DNA from: Theodoxus fluviatilis
Lineage: Eukaryota; Mollusca; Gastropoda; Cycloneritida; Neritidae
Direction of reading: 5' to 3'
Length of the DNA: 64,000 bases
Assembly: GCA_034096865.1 (NCBI GenBank)
Contig: JAWQFJ010012030.1
Span: forward strand, 72,501 to 136,500
Below the pieces are notes generated by a model. That model saw only the letters and a program-made list of their open reading frames with translations, was not told the origin of the DNA and ran no database searches. Below, piece by piece: positions 25,201 through 43,199 of the stretch. The first letter of the stretch is position 1; each line of letters starts with the position of its first letter. The position numbers were made by a program, and so were the translations under genes.

Positions 25201-28200
25201 TTGGTTCTGTCATTCATGCAAGCCGATGCAAACTCCACGGTCTCTTTTCCAATCATGTCCAGCATCTCATTTGGAGACTGGTTCCTGATGTGGACGCACT
25301 GGTGTACAGGGTCCAAGAGATTTCCTGGACGCCTTTGGAAGTCTTCCATTGTGCTGCCCCTGTAGTACTTGTCTGTCATGCCTGGGAGCTGGTCAAATTT
25401 CCTGAAGTATTCCTTCTGTGTGGTGGCCAAATCTTCACTGTCAAAGCCTTCTTCCTGCACTGGCTTGTGCAGATTGGGAGGGGAGACAATTCCTTTTAAA
25501 CTGTTCTTTTGTAATGCAGCCAGTCGAAGTCTTTCTCCAACAGTAAGTTTGGGGAAAATTTCTTTGATTAGGTCATTGTTCATTTCAGCAAAGGTTTCCC
25601 CATTGATTTTCTCTTCCAGCACTATTGGCAAAACATTTTCCTCATTGATTTCCTTCTTTTTCAATTCTGGCCCAAGCCATGCCACAAGCTCTTGAATGGA
25701 GAGATCCTGCAGTGGCCTCCCTGAAACACCAGAAGTTCTCAGTGAGAAAGCAGCAAAGAAGTTAATACTTGAAAGAAAAATTATCAAAGGCACCAAGTAC
25801 AGCAGCAGGATAACTACAGAGTCTCACAATCACACCTAATGTAACTCTTGTCTTCAACTGTGGTCTAGATGGTAATCAACTTGTATCTACAACTGTGGCA
25901 TAGATGGTAATCAGCTGCTCGTTTGCTATGTAGCTTTCATTTCACATAGTGGCTGCTGCCATGTGATCCCCTCCCTGCTGGAACCCATCACTATACAGCT
26001 TCCAGGGCCAGTAGCTCAGCCATGGGAGGACCAAAGCAGCATAATTCCCTTTCATGAGTTTCTTTTTGTGTCCCTTTTTGAGGCAACTGCAGATAACAAT
26101 ATCCATACATCACCATAAGCCTACATTTTTTTCATTTTTCTTATCATTATTAATGTGACAGTACATCTTTTCTGCATTAGTAAGAATCGAACACAAGTGG
26201 AATCAAGGTTACTGATTTACTCGTGTGTACATTAAAGTGATCCTTTCTCCCTGTTTTCTGTGAGTTCAGATGATGAACTATTATACTACTACTGTTATGA
26301 GTTGCATGTTTATGCATGTGTTAAATAATGGACACTTAAGAATGTAGAAGCCAGTCAGGCCTTAAATAAATGTAGTTATTAGAGAACCAGCCATGCCTAG
26401 AAAGTAGTTTGTTGTGGTGAGATGGTGGACAGCGCTAAATGAGAATGATTTGACTTTGACAAAACTTTAACATTGATTATGTCATACAGTGCTTGACGGC
26501 GTCATATTCAGTTCTGGACGGCGTCATATTCAGTTCTGGAGGGTGTGATGATTTTTGGAGAGAGAAGGGCGAGATTGGTCTCGGGCGAGAGGTTGGGGCG
26601 TTGAATGCGAGTGAAAAAGGATGGATGGAAATGAAACGATCCCCGATCTCAGAATGATGTGATTTGCTTCAAGGACAGAATGTCTGAGCCTCCCTTATCA
26701 GACACAACTCTTGGTGGAGACTTTGAGTGTTGAATCGGCACAATGTTGGTTGGCCATAGCTACCTACGGTGACAAACGTCATGCCCATACTGGAAGAGGA
26801 ACGGTTGACGTCTGCCCTCTAAATCTGATGGACTCCAGTTCCGAGTCGCCCTGGCCTCCTTTAATGACCCAGGATGATGCCGTCCCAACCCTTCCTTCTC
26901 CCAAGACCCACACCTTGTGTCAGTCGTCACCTCACCCGTTGAACAACAACCGCCAGGGTCAACGGTCCTGACCCCTTCAGCAGTCTTGAACTCTTTCTTC
27001 CCAGATAAGCTAAACGTTTTAGTATTGACTGGCTGGCTAAGTTATGATTGAGTGATTATTTAGTAACCATTATCTATCTTTTTAATCATTAGTAAAGTCA
27101 GTTGAATTGTGGACGTCTACTCTCATTTTCTCTGTTGTCTAGTTCTTCCTTAACAGCAGGGAAGATGGGTAAATGTTACAGGATGGTATCGTGTTTCCCT
27201 AGACAACCCATTAGTTAAAGTTAATCAGAGTACTGGTTATGTAACAATTAACATGCTCATCACTCTTCTTTTCACATGTTATCATCATATCACTTCATCT
27301 CCACCAAAATCTCCACCAACATCATCATCATCATCATCGTCATCACAACTCCATCATCAAAGCATTTCAGATCACATCATCTTCATTAATTCTTTCCTTT
27401 CTGTCATCATCAGTGCCCCCATCAGTGTCTTGATCATCTGCAGTCTCAATATATGTCATTTGCAAAAGGCAAATAACTTTTAAAATCAAGATCAAGGAGT
27501 ACTCTATCATAGGAGATGCACCACAGATTTCCAGCCTGTGCTAGCAAAGGCCAGTCTTATCGCTGGTACTACTTGTCTCACGACGACTGACCCGCGGACG
27601 AATCTTTGCTTAGTTGAAATCAGTATTTTCTATATTGATATGAAGTTTAAAGACCATTAAAACATGATTTTAAAACACATTTTATTATAATTTGTCACCT
27701 ATTTTGTTGATTTGATGATTTTGTTCGTTTAAAATGTGCACTCTGTTATGTAGCACAATTGTATCAGGAACCGGACGTAAGCATTATTGTTGATGGCTGC
27801 AGTTTTGAATTGAATTGTTTTGATATTGCTTTCTGTGGATTTATGGATACTTAAACAGTGTTTTTTTAATGTTTTGATTCTGGGATGTTTGCTACAGATC
27901 TTATGTATGTTGTATGGATAGAAAATGGTGAATAAGTGTGGTATAGTAGGGTGTAACGGGAACTACAACAAGTGCCGCGTGTTCAAACTTCCAACTGATG
28001 CAGCCGAGAGACAGACTTGGATTAATGTACTGCCTCCACGTAAAGATTTTGTGATCGACCCTGACAAGTTCGTCATTTGTGAGAGGCACTGGAGCGAAGG
28101 CTACGAAGTTCATACGTTTCCTGGAGGTTGCACACGACCTAAGCATCCGCCGAGTGTCTTCCCTCAAATCCCAAAATCGTGCATACCAACGCCGAAAACT

Positions 28201-31200
28201 CAACCAAGATCCACGGATGTTACAAACGTTGAAGCAAGGCAACTGGAACATTTGAGGAAAGTGGATGGAATTGAAACCTTCGCAAGTTTTAATCCTGAGA
28301 AAACTCTGAGAAAAACATACAAAGATGTGATCATTACAAGATCTGAAAAAAAATGTGTGTGTGTCTTCATGAAAAAGGATTTTAGTGAAGCAAATATTTC
28401 TGTTATTGTTGAAAACAGACAGACTCTGACTTGCCCTGTAACTCTCAAAGCGTTCAAAAACGGAATCAGAGTGCCTCTTGAAAATTTTCTCCATCCTAAC
28501 AATGGGTTCAATTCCTACCAGGTAATAAATGTGTGTGTGTGTGTCTGATGGTATGTGTGAGATATATACATGTGTGCTACTGTGTATGGTTCAATCAGAG
28601 TGTGTGTGTGTTTTGACAATGTATGTGCCATTTGTGTGTGTCATTTCATATGGGTTAATCACTTAATGATTTTATGTGCGCACACATGTGCATGTGTGTG
28701 TGTGTTTACATGAATGTGTGTGTGTCATTGCGGAAAGGTCCACAACATGTGTGTTAGTGTGTTTTTCAGTGTGATTGTGATTTTGGTCCTTGGATGTAAA
28801 AGTGCTTGTTAATTTTATGCTCACTTGAAGGTAGACCTTCCTTGACCTTCCCACAACCCCCCACCCCTACTAACAACTGCTATTTAAGTTGTGAATGAGT
28901 AGAGACTTTCTTCTGTCTCTCTCCTTGTCTGTGTACTGCATTTCTGTCTACTGCCCCCTCTCACACACACTATCTCACAGTCACACACATTCTCTCTCTC
29001 ACAGATACACACATAGTATACACACTTTCTGTCTCTCTCTCCCTCTTTTTGTCTGGCTGGCTGTGTGTTCGACTCTCACTCTTCAGTCTCTTGTCCTCTC
29101 TCGCTCTTTCATTCTCTCTCTCTCTGTTGTTGTTTAAAAAAAATATATTAAAAATATTTAATGCAATGCAATTTGCTCGGTGCGGCATTTTTATTAGGAA
29201 TTGTTGGATAAACAGAATCACAACTAGATTTCTAGGCCATGTTTTGACTGCTTTCCATTTTATTACTGGGCGTCTCTGTTTGACAGTGCTGCAGGTGTGG
29301 CATTGAAAATCTAATTTTAAATTTGAACTTTAAAAAAAAACTTAAAATGGTAGTTTTAGATCCTTTTTACTCATTTAATCTGATTTATGTTAATGAGAAT
29401 AGTATTTTGTTGAATGTATGTTGGTCATTCAGTCCTTTTAACTGATAAACATGCAAGAAAGTGATCATTCACTTCAGTCAAGTGTTAGTAGAGGTTTTAA
29501 TGCACATCCAGCAGTTTTTTTCCTAATGGGAGGGGGAAAAGCACCAAAATGACTTTCTTTATTAGCAAAATGTCCCCCTATAAGTACAAAATCTGAAAAC
29601 TGCTTGTTTATGTTAACCATGATAGTATACTGTTATCAGTATGATGGCCTTTGCTAGCACAGGCTGGAAATCTGTGGTGCATCTCCTTCTGATATAGTAC
29701 TCCTTGATCAAGATGCAACTTGGTCTTTATCCAAGGGAAACAAAAAAATGTTGCTGTTACGGTAATCTGACCGACCATAATCTTTCTGCCGACCCTAAAC
29801 TTTTTTTTTATCATGAAAAAAAAAGAAAGGAAAAGAAATGACAAACAATGAACTGAATGCTGTTTCATCTTCCTTGCCCAACGAGCACTCAGGGAGCCCA
29901 CTATTTAATATTTTTAAAGTTTTTTTCCACTTAAATAAAGTTTGGTTTATATTCAATCTGGCCTCTTCTAAAATATTAAAGTTCAGGCCGACTAAACCTA
30001 TTTTATAGGGCGATGTTACCTTAATCACAACCATTCGTTTTCTTTTCCGAACCAACTCTAGCCATTTACATTATCATGGCCCTATAAAGCCCACAAAGGC
30101 TGAGAGGCCGTAAAACTCCATCAGTGTCTTGGTCATCTGCATTTTCTTCATCCCAATTCTTGTCGGAGTTGCCCTGGACTTACCCTCACTGCTGCACGTG
30201 GCAGCCTTGCTGCCCTGCAGTCGATCAGCAATGTGAGACTGACTTTTCCTCACGGCCACAAGGAATTCCTGAAAACCCTGGGGACCTCTGCGCTTCAGGA
30301 TGTCCAGGAATAATCGAGCTTTGTCCTTTGATGTGACCTCATGTCCCACTCTCTCCACATGATCCCATGAGAAGATTTTCTTCTGAAAGTAGAAAAAGGA
30401 GGATTCAAGTTGATGTTGATGAAATGTTTTGAAAAATTGTCTGATTCCAGGCTAAAATTGGCACCTCTACCAATTCTGATCCATTGCTGTTGGCAAAGTG
30501 ATCAAAGCAAACAAATCAAGTGTTGTGTATTGTCCATACACCTACCAGAGTCACTTACTGGAAAGGAAAAGAGGAGAGGTAGGTGTGGGTGGGGTGTGAG
30601 AGGTGGAGATCTGTGTTGGAGAAATTCCCGCAAAGGTCAGTTTGATATTTTCATGCAAGCTAAGTTTTTTAATGCCAAGGGAGACAACTCATAGCCAATA
30701 AATGCTTTGAAATCAAGAGCTGTCTCCCTTTTCCTTAAACGGGCTGATGTCATTTTGGTAATGCCATGTCCACCATGATTTTTCCTTGTCTGAACATGTT
30801 TGTATTGGCCATGTAATTTAGAGCATCCAAACACTGATTGAAAGGAAAACTAAAAATGAAACTAAGCTTATTTCATCAGTGCAAATTCACATCTTCAAGT
30901 TCTGATTTTCACGAAAATGTTTTCAACTTAAAACAGTTTATGACAACAGTTACCGATCATGCTTAGAATGACAATTTCAACATTCTGCACCTGTCACCAT
31001 GGGGCTTCTTGAATCCTCAGTACCTGAGCTCTTAGGCCTTTTCAAGAGGGGAGAAAAAAGGGGTGGGGGGTGGGGCTGGGGAGAGTGGCACCACCCCATT
31101 TACTTGTAGTTGGATCATGTCACAAGTGGCAGCTGCTGCTTGAAACCACTCATGGAATTCATGACCACAAAGCTTTCAGGGCCTCCTTCAGCAGTTTGGT

Positions 31201-31764
31201 CATTCAGGCTGACCACTCTCTGGGGTGCCTTGTCTCATAGATGTAGTTCTAGCCATCACTAGCAGCCTCCAACTGAACTCATCTGAGATGCCTCAGACCC
31301 AATTCTTGCAATATCAGTACTGGTACTATCAACAGTCTTGAAATAAACAAAATCCCTGTATCAATTTCTAGGAGGTCTTTCAGTGAGTTTCAGACATCCC
31401 CCTGCATCACTAAAGATCCACAGCCCATTGAAACCCCTCAGCTAAGGTGATGTTGGACTCTTGTCTCTTTGGCAAAGGGTAGACATCTCTGTGTGACTGG
31501 CCAAACCGAAAGTTTGAGCACAGGTGGTCAGCAGAATTAATACTGTACATTGCTTTTTTTATATTCTAAACCCCCCCAAAAAACATTGTCTGCTGCAATC
31601 TTCTACACTGGGCTCCTTTGCAGGGTCTTCTAAGCTCCCCCTCTTTTAAGTTCACATCCACTGATACTCACCTCACACAGATAGTCCATGGGGTCCGTCA
31701 CTTCTAGCTCTTCAATCAGGAACGTCAGGTTGCTCCTGATTGTTTCCTTGTAATCGTCAGCCAT
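16147..31764 (-). CDS. CARD-containing SAMD9/SAMD9L-like protein
   Basis: Six coding exons are predicted: 31764-31672, 30382-30184, 25720-21695, 18639-18413, 17178-16765 (or 16744) and 16200-16147. All junctions are GT-AG and phase-consistent, giving about 1,670-1,677 residues. Human SAMD9 is about 1,590 residues. Order: CARD (about 1-88), SAM (101-168), AlbA-like region (about 250-375), P-loop NTPase (Walker A near 774, GSGGTT; Walker B-like LVLIDN near 825), TPR-like helices (about 1090-1160), an OB-like C-terminal region, and a Leu/Gln-rich coiled-coil tail. SAMD9 proteins are cytosolic STAND-type NTPases that restrict translation and viral infection in vertebrates; that role here is inference. 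The N-terminal CARD suggests recruitment of death-fold partners such as caspases. Exon junctions need transcript support. The last exon and the choice of exon 5 donor are the least certain parts. Confidence 0.88.
16318..16556. repeat. TGG-rich degenerate repeat in last intron
   Basis: An imperfect GTGGTGGTA-type repeat lies between the last two exons of the SAMD9-like gene. Confidence 0.85.
16744..17178 (-). CDS. Coding exon 5: OB-like C-terminal domain
   Basis: The acceptor is GTTGCAG|ATGCAG at phase 0. The peptide contains QRFRGILLKQG and FLVLGFCLSGPMAFDI, resembling the conserved terminal strand of SAMD9 proteins (LGFS.RGP.A). A Ser/Pro linker and a coiled-coil-like stretch (LSAKDLKIKLLELENLNL) follow. 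Two in-phase donors are possible, at 16765 (GAG|GTAGGG) and 16744 (ATG|GTAGGT). Without splicing the frame stops at 16708. Confidence 0.75.
17608..18292. repeat. 20-bp minisatellite followed by GGA-rich array
   Basis: About 15 units of GTGGGGTGGAGAGAGAGGAG (17608-17900) are followed by GGA triplets with AAA and CAA interruptions (17915-18290). The array is inside the intron between coding exons 4 and 5. Long Glu/Gly/Arg ORFs on the plus strand and Ser/Pro ORFs on the minus strand come from this array and are not genes. Confidence 0.95.
18413..18639 (-). CDS. Coding exon 4 of the SAMD9-like gene
   Basis: The acceptor is TTTCACAG|AGGCTC and the donor AAGCAG|GTTGGT. The exon enters at phase 1 and leaves at phase 0. 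The peptide begins ALRPGYLEPIPVLWRAVAEW and includes RPLFFLNQHPGLESIVHVDF. This corresponds to the family's conserved segment between the helical repeats and the C-terminal OB-like domain. Confidence 0.85.
19640..21065 (+). mobile_element. GGGCGCG-family element, copy C (old, diverged)
   Basis: This matches copies A, B and D at AATCATCAACTGGCAAGGCGG (split by substitutions), GAGTCGGTGAAGAAGTTG and the GTGAACACTC...CACATTACAGGCACTG region, ending near GCCATTTTGAATTATCC. It keeps the short shared frame (ESVKKLLLDEVTDDTDIT.VFH) until a stop. A hAT-like element is inserted at 19839-20710. The copy lies in the intron between exons 3 and 4 of the SAMD9-like gene. Confidence 0.7.
19839..20710. mobile_element. 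Non-autonomous hAT-like element with 6-bp duplication
   Basis: The ends are CAGGGTTCGTACAGG and its complement CCTGTACGAACCCTG, with TTCCATGAC repeats just inside both ends. CAAATG occurs on both sides (19833-19838 and 20711-20716). Copies A and B show the uninterrupted site, so insertion into copy C is directly supported. The terminal sequence resembles known non-autonomous hAT families of animals, although hAT elements usually leave 8-bp duplications. No transposase is present. Confidence 0.85.
21695..25720 (-). CDS. Coding exon 3: SAM to TPR core of the SAMD9-like protein
   Basis: This is a single 4,026-bp open exon. Its acceptor is TTTCAG|GGAGGCC and its donor ACAG|GTGAGT. It begins GRPLQDLSIQELVAWLG, the start of a SAM domain. 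It continues with ETVEFASACMNDRTNGIIHF (AlbA-like), YHQPGSGGTTLAK (Walker A), PVLVLIDNPDD and helical repeats (ARLYIRCQNWEEALQYAEEA). One large exon carrying the core agrees with vertebrate SAMD9 and SAMD9L, whose coding sequence is a single exon. The open frame extends upstream to 25796 with a hydrophobic stretch, but that part lies before the acceptor and is probably intron. Confidence 0.93.
25951..26025 (+). repeat. Dispersed repeat family, copy 1
   Basis: GGCTGCTGCCATGTGATCCC...AGCTTCCAGGGCCAGTAGCTCAGCC recurs, diverged, at about 31127-31205, 41671-41760 and 62801-62884. The common core reads GAGCTTTCAGGGCCT.CTCCAGTAGCTCA. The family is unidentified and there is no ORF. Confidence 0.6.
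26026..27484. other. No gene seen; intron of SAMD9-like gene
   Basis: I see no conserved ORF. There is a short tandem duplication (GGCGTCATATTCAGTTCTGGA units at about 26499-26540). An LTR-like origin is possible but I could not find matching termini. Confidence 0.5.
27493..29706 (+). mobile_element. P-element-like DNA transposon carrying a THAP ORF
   Basis: The left terminal inverted repeat (27493-27553) and the right one (29645-29706) are about 61 bp and nearly identical, with two substitutions and one indel. Both start CAAGGAGTACT. The element is flanked by an exact 8-bp direct duplication, ATCAAGAT (27485-27492 and 29707-29714). An 8-bp duplication, CA..TG ends and a THAP DNA-binding domain are established features of the P-element superfamily. 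Only the THAP-containing exon is recognisable. The RNase-H-like transposase core is absent, so this looks like an internally deleted copy. It lies in the second intron of the CARD-SAMD9-like gene, in opposite orientation. Confidence 0.85.
27925..28521 (+). CDS. THAP-domain protein of the P-like element
   Basis: The frame starts MVNKCGIVGC and has the C2CH zinc-binding residues Cys5, Cys10, Cys52 and His55, with a conserved Trp32 and a PPSVFP segment matching the family's AVPTF box. Residues about 95-199 form a second conserved-looking region (GIETFASFNPEKTLRKTY..., ending LENFLHPNNGFNSYQ) whose function I do not know. The frame can splice at CAG|GTAATA (28521, phase 0) or read on eight codons into GT repeats, stopping at 28548. 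No downstream exon with transposase motifs is found before the right inverted repeat. It would bind DNA, possibly the element's own ends. As a THAP-only product it could act as a repressor of transposition; this is inference. Confidence 0.75.
30062..30125 (-). mobile_element. SINE fragment
   Basis: On the minus strand GGAGTTTTACGGCCTCTCAG and GCTTTATAGGGCC match the body of the SINE at 13480-13767. It sits just past the donor of the second CARD exon. Confidence 0.6.
30184..30382 (-). CDS. Coding exon 2: remainder of the CARD
   Basis: The acceptor is TTTCAG|AAGAAA and the donor GAGG|GTAAGT. The exon enters at phase 0 and leaves at phase 1. The peptide carries the CARD signature KARLFLDILKRRGPQGFQEF followed by LVAVRKSQSHIADRL, comparable to helices 4-6 of CRADD/caspase-type CARDs. 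A short linker (GSKAATCSSE) follows. The phase 1 end joins exactly to the two leftover bases of the SAM-containing exon at 25720. Confidence 0.9.
30383..31671. other. Intron 1 of CARD-SAMD9-like gene
   Basis: No coding features are seen. Copy 2 of the dispersed repeat lies at about 31127-31205. Confidence 0.7.
31672..31764 (-). CDS. Coding exon 1: first helices of the CARD
   Basis: The exon is 31 codons, from an ATG with a purine at -3 (AAAAATGG) to a perfect GAG|GTGAGT donor at phase 0. The peptide starts MADDYKETIRSNL and ends MDYLCE, matching helices 1-2 of a CARD. Upstream on the minus strand is a possible acceptor (TACAG|AGAC), which implies a non-coding exon further upstream. Confidence 0.85.
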
Positions 31765-32535
31765 TTTTATGGGCCTTGTCTCTGTATACATTCAAAGCAT
31801 ATGAATGGAAAATATATCAACTACTGATATGTCATGATCAACAGATAAAAGATCCAAAGAATTTTAAAGATACAGAAAATGAAAAAAAGAAAGAAACTGT
31901 GACAGGTATTTATAAAATGATGCCTCACTCATGTGCATGCATACTTCATCATACAAATATGCATGCACATGCACACCCACCCATAAACACATATACATAC
32001 AAGTATACAGAGTGCTCCCCAAAATGTCCCTGGTCATCCCTTACAGTTACTGTGTTCTGACAACACTCTTTCTCCTTATAGTATACAAATACAAAAGAAT
32101 GTTTTATGCACAAATTATGCATTAAAATATAGCTTTAATTAATGCCAAATTCAAATTATCAACAGTGTCAGATTTCATATACTAATTAAACATCATGTAC
32201 ATGTCAGATAAATTTCACAAAGTATAATTTAGATAAATGTAAGGGTTGGTCATGGCAATATTTCTGCTAAAAATGAGCTTGTAAGGTATCCCATGATATT
32301 CAACTTTTTATTGCTCAGGCTCCCACCAAAACTAGTTGTGGTTACTCTGGGTCAGATCTGGATGGATGTATTCCTGGGGTTCTGGAACCACCACCATTCC
32401 ACCACCCCAAAGATACCTTTCTACCATTAAGCAATTAAAAATATATACTTGAAACAAAACTATCAAAATTTATATGAACATTTCAAAATGAATATGAAAA
32501 GTGAAAAAGTATAATTCTGCTGATTTCAATCTTAT

Positions 32536-32537
<2 letters not shown>

Positions 32538-32632
<95 letters not shown>

Positions 32633-33003
32633 AAAACCCACCCCCCACCCCCCACCCCCTCCCCCTCCCCCTCCAGTAGCACTTGATCCGCCCCTGTTAC
32701 AATAACCTCATCTACCTGGTTTTTCTTTCCATCCTAAACTTTTCTTTATTGTGCACCTAAAAAAAAGGGGGGGGGGGGGGGAATTTCAGGTAAACACCAA
32801 TCTGTGTGCTGTCCCATCTTACCTGCCCTATGAGCATTTGGGGAATACACGATTTCAGTTAAAAAGAAAGTGTTTCCAGTGAAAGAGAAATTATGATTTG
32901 AGTTCAATCTTGGTTCTTTTATTTTAAAATTGTTTTTATGTTCTGGCCGACCAACCCCCCATCCCCATCCTTTTTTGCTTCCCATGTTGCCTTAATTAAT
33001 TCA

Positions 33004-33089
<86 letters not shown>

Positions 33090-33223
33090 AAGTTCAAAAT
33101 TGGTGTGTCTCTTACGTTTGATCAAGCTGATTTGTGGCTTGTTCTTTTATCATATAAAGGTGGTTAGTACCTGAATACTTCTATCCATTCACACGCGCGC
33201 GCGCATGCGCGCGCAGGCACGCA

Positions 33224-33272
<49 letters not shown>
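32538..33272. repeat. Microsatellite cluster (GT)n, G-run, (TC)n, (CA)n
   Basis: GT dinucleotides occupy about 32538-32630, a G-run about 32767-32780, TC dinucleotides 33008-33085 and CA dinucleotides 33226-33270. They lie upstream of the ATG exon of the CARD-SAMD9-like gene. Confidence 0.97.
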
Positions 33273-33879
33273 ACGCACGCACACACCAATAAACACTGTA
33301 TTAATCTAAATCATCTTACTAAGTAATACTTCAAAACAAGCCATCATATGATAGGTTAAACATAAATCAAAGTTTACATGATGATATGTGGCCAGTGGGT
33401 TTCGGGAGGCCATTCACCTCATCACACTCCCACCTTCCACTTAATTCATGTCTCCCACCTCTCAGCTTCCCCACCTGTCAGTTGTCAACAATTCATGAAT
33501 GTTGAAGACAATTGGAGATTTTCTATTCTCCTTGTAGAAATTAACCACCGCTCGAAATGACATTAATTTATGCATCACTGTTACAAAGCTCTCGTGGCAT
33601 AACTGCATACTGAAAGTGAACCGTTAATTACTTGTACGTTTGATTGGCGCTAGTTATGATCAAGCACTGCGCACTTATTCTGTCTTCTCATCTTGAACTA
33701 TGTCGAACGCACGTAAATCAAATAAAATGCATGTAAATCAGCGGTACGTTTAAACTGAGTGCATGCAAACGAATATTGGCAAATAGTTATGACTGACAGT
33801 CAGGAACCGCAATAATAATGTCGTTCGGGCGTCTCGCTAATTAATCTTCCAATTTGGTAGAAAATCATGAAGGCGCTCA

Positions 33880-34000
33880 CCTCACTTTCCTCAGGATCAG
33901 AAAAGCATGATGCCTAATCAACAACCAAAATGTTGACATCCGCGACGACTGTGCATTCTTGGCTACATGTTTGCTGGCAGAGCTGAAAGCAGGTCAATGT
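33880..34000 (-). other. Possible 5'UTR exon of the CARD-SAMD9-like gene
   Basis: On the minus strand a donor GAAAGTGAG|GTGAGC lies near 33880, preceded by GC-richer sequence up to about 34000. It would splice to the acceptor just before the ATG exon at 31764. This rests on splice signals, orientation and the position opposite SCO1. It is not demonstrated. Confidence 0.35.
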
Positions 34001-34408
34001 CACCAGAATGTTCGGCGAGGTACTTCCCACTTTTCCAGGAAAGTTGCTGTCAAAAATCCAGATGAAGCCGAACCCGCGGGAATTCCCCACAATAAGGGAA
34101 GCCGATTGGCCAATTTTGTAAAAGGGAGTAATTATTTCGTGATTACCAATTTATAATATTGTTAGTATATCATCATATCTTATTGCATATAACGATGAAA
34201 ATTAATGTTAAGTTTGATTTTTATATGGAATGTATCGCTTTTTATTACGAAAATGTTGAATATCGCCGAGGATGAGGGAGTACCTGCAATGTAAGGGAGA
34301 GAACTCGAAACAACAGACAAAGTAGTGTTTGCCTTGCGAGTTACGAAACGAGTATTCTATAAGTTTTTTATTGTAACTCTACCTTTGTTTTCACCTAGCG
34401 CGAGCGAC
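34001..34408. promoter_or_regulatory. Putative bidirectional promoter with kappaB and STAT-type sites
   Basis: This lies between SCO1 (plus) and the proposed start of the CARD-SAMD9-like gene (minus). GGGAATTCCC at 34078-34087 is a perfect palindromic NF-kappaB consensus. TTCCAGGAA at 34033-34041 fits a STAT/GAS site. No TATA box is obvious. The sites would suit inducible control of the immune-type gene. SCO1 is normally constitutive. Confidence 0.5.
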
Positions 34409-42711
<8,303 letters not shown>

Positions 42712-43128
42712 CCTCACTGTGCCACAGAGAGCTTTCCCATTGTTTTCTCTTCCAGTCCTGCCAGCTGACCCCTTTCCCACTGAGGCATCATCTTCCCATT
42801 TACACCTATGTCTTTGGACAAATACACAATAGCATATGCAGACACGTGCTCACCAACTGTACCCAACAGTGCACCTGTATTGCGCATGTATAGTGGTGCA
42901 AGCAGGCACCCATACTGAACCCCCCTTTCTCTCTCTGTGCCTTCCTCATGCCCCCATCTGCCCCATTCCCACCCCCACCTTCCCTTCACCCTTCTCTCTC
43001 TCTCTGTCTCTCTCTTTCTCTCTTTGTCTATCTCTTTCTCTCTGTCTCTTGCTCTCTCTGTTGTTCTCACTCTCTCGCTGTCTCTCTCTCTGTCTCTCTG
43101 TCTCTCTGTCTCTCTCTGTCTCTCTCTG

Positions 43129-43199
<71 letters not shown>

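Noticed and set aside
25721..25796. Hydrophobic N-terminus (MVPLIIFLSSINFF) as a signal peptide of the SAMD9-like protein
   Set aside because: It lies upstream of a good TTTCAG acceptor that joins in phase to the CARD exons, so it is better explained as intron read-through.
26270..27220. Solo LTR in the SAMD9-like intron
   Set aside because: TGTTA/TAACA-like ends could be picked, but no matching target duplication or internal LTR signals were convincing.
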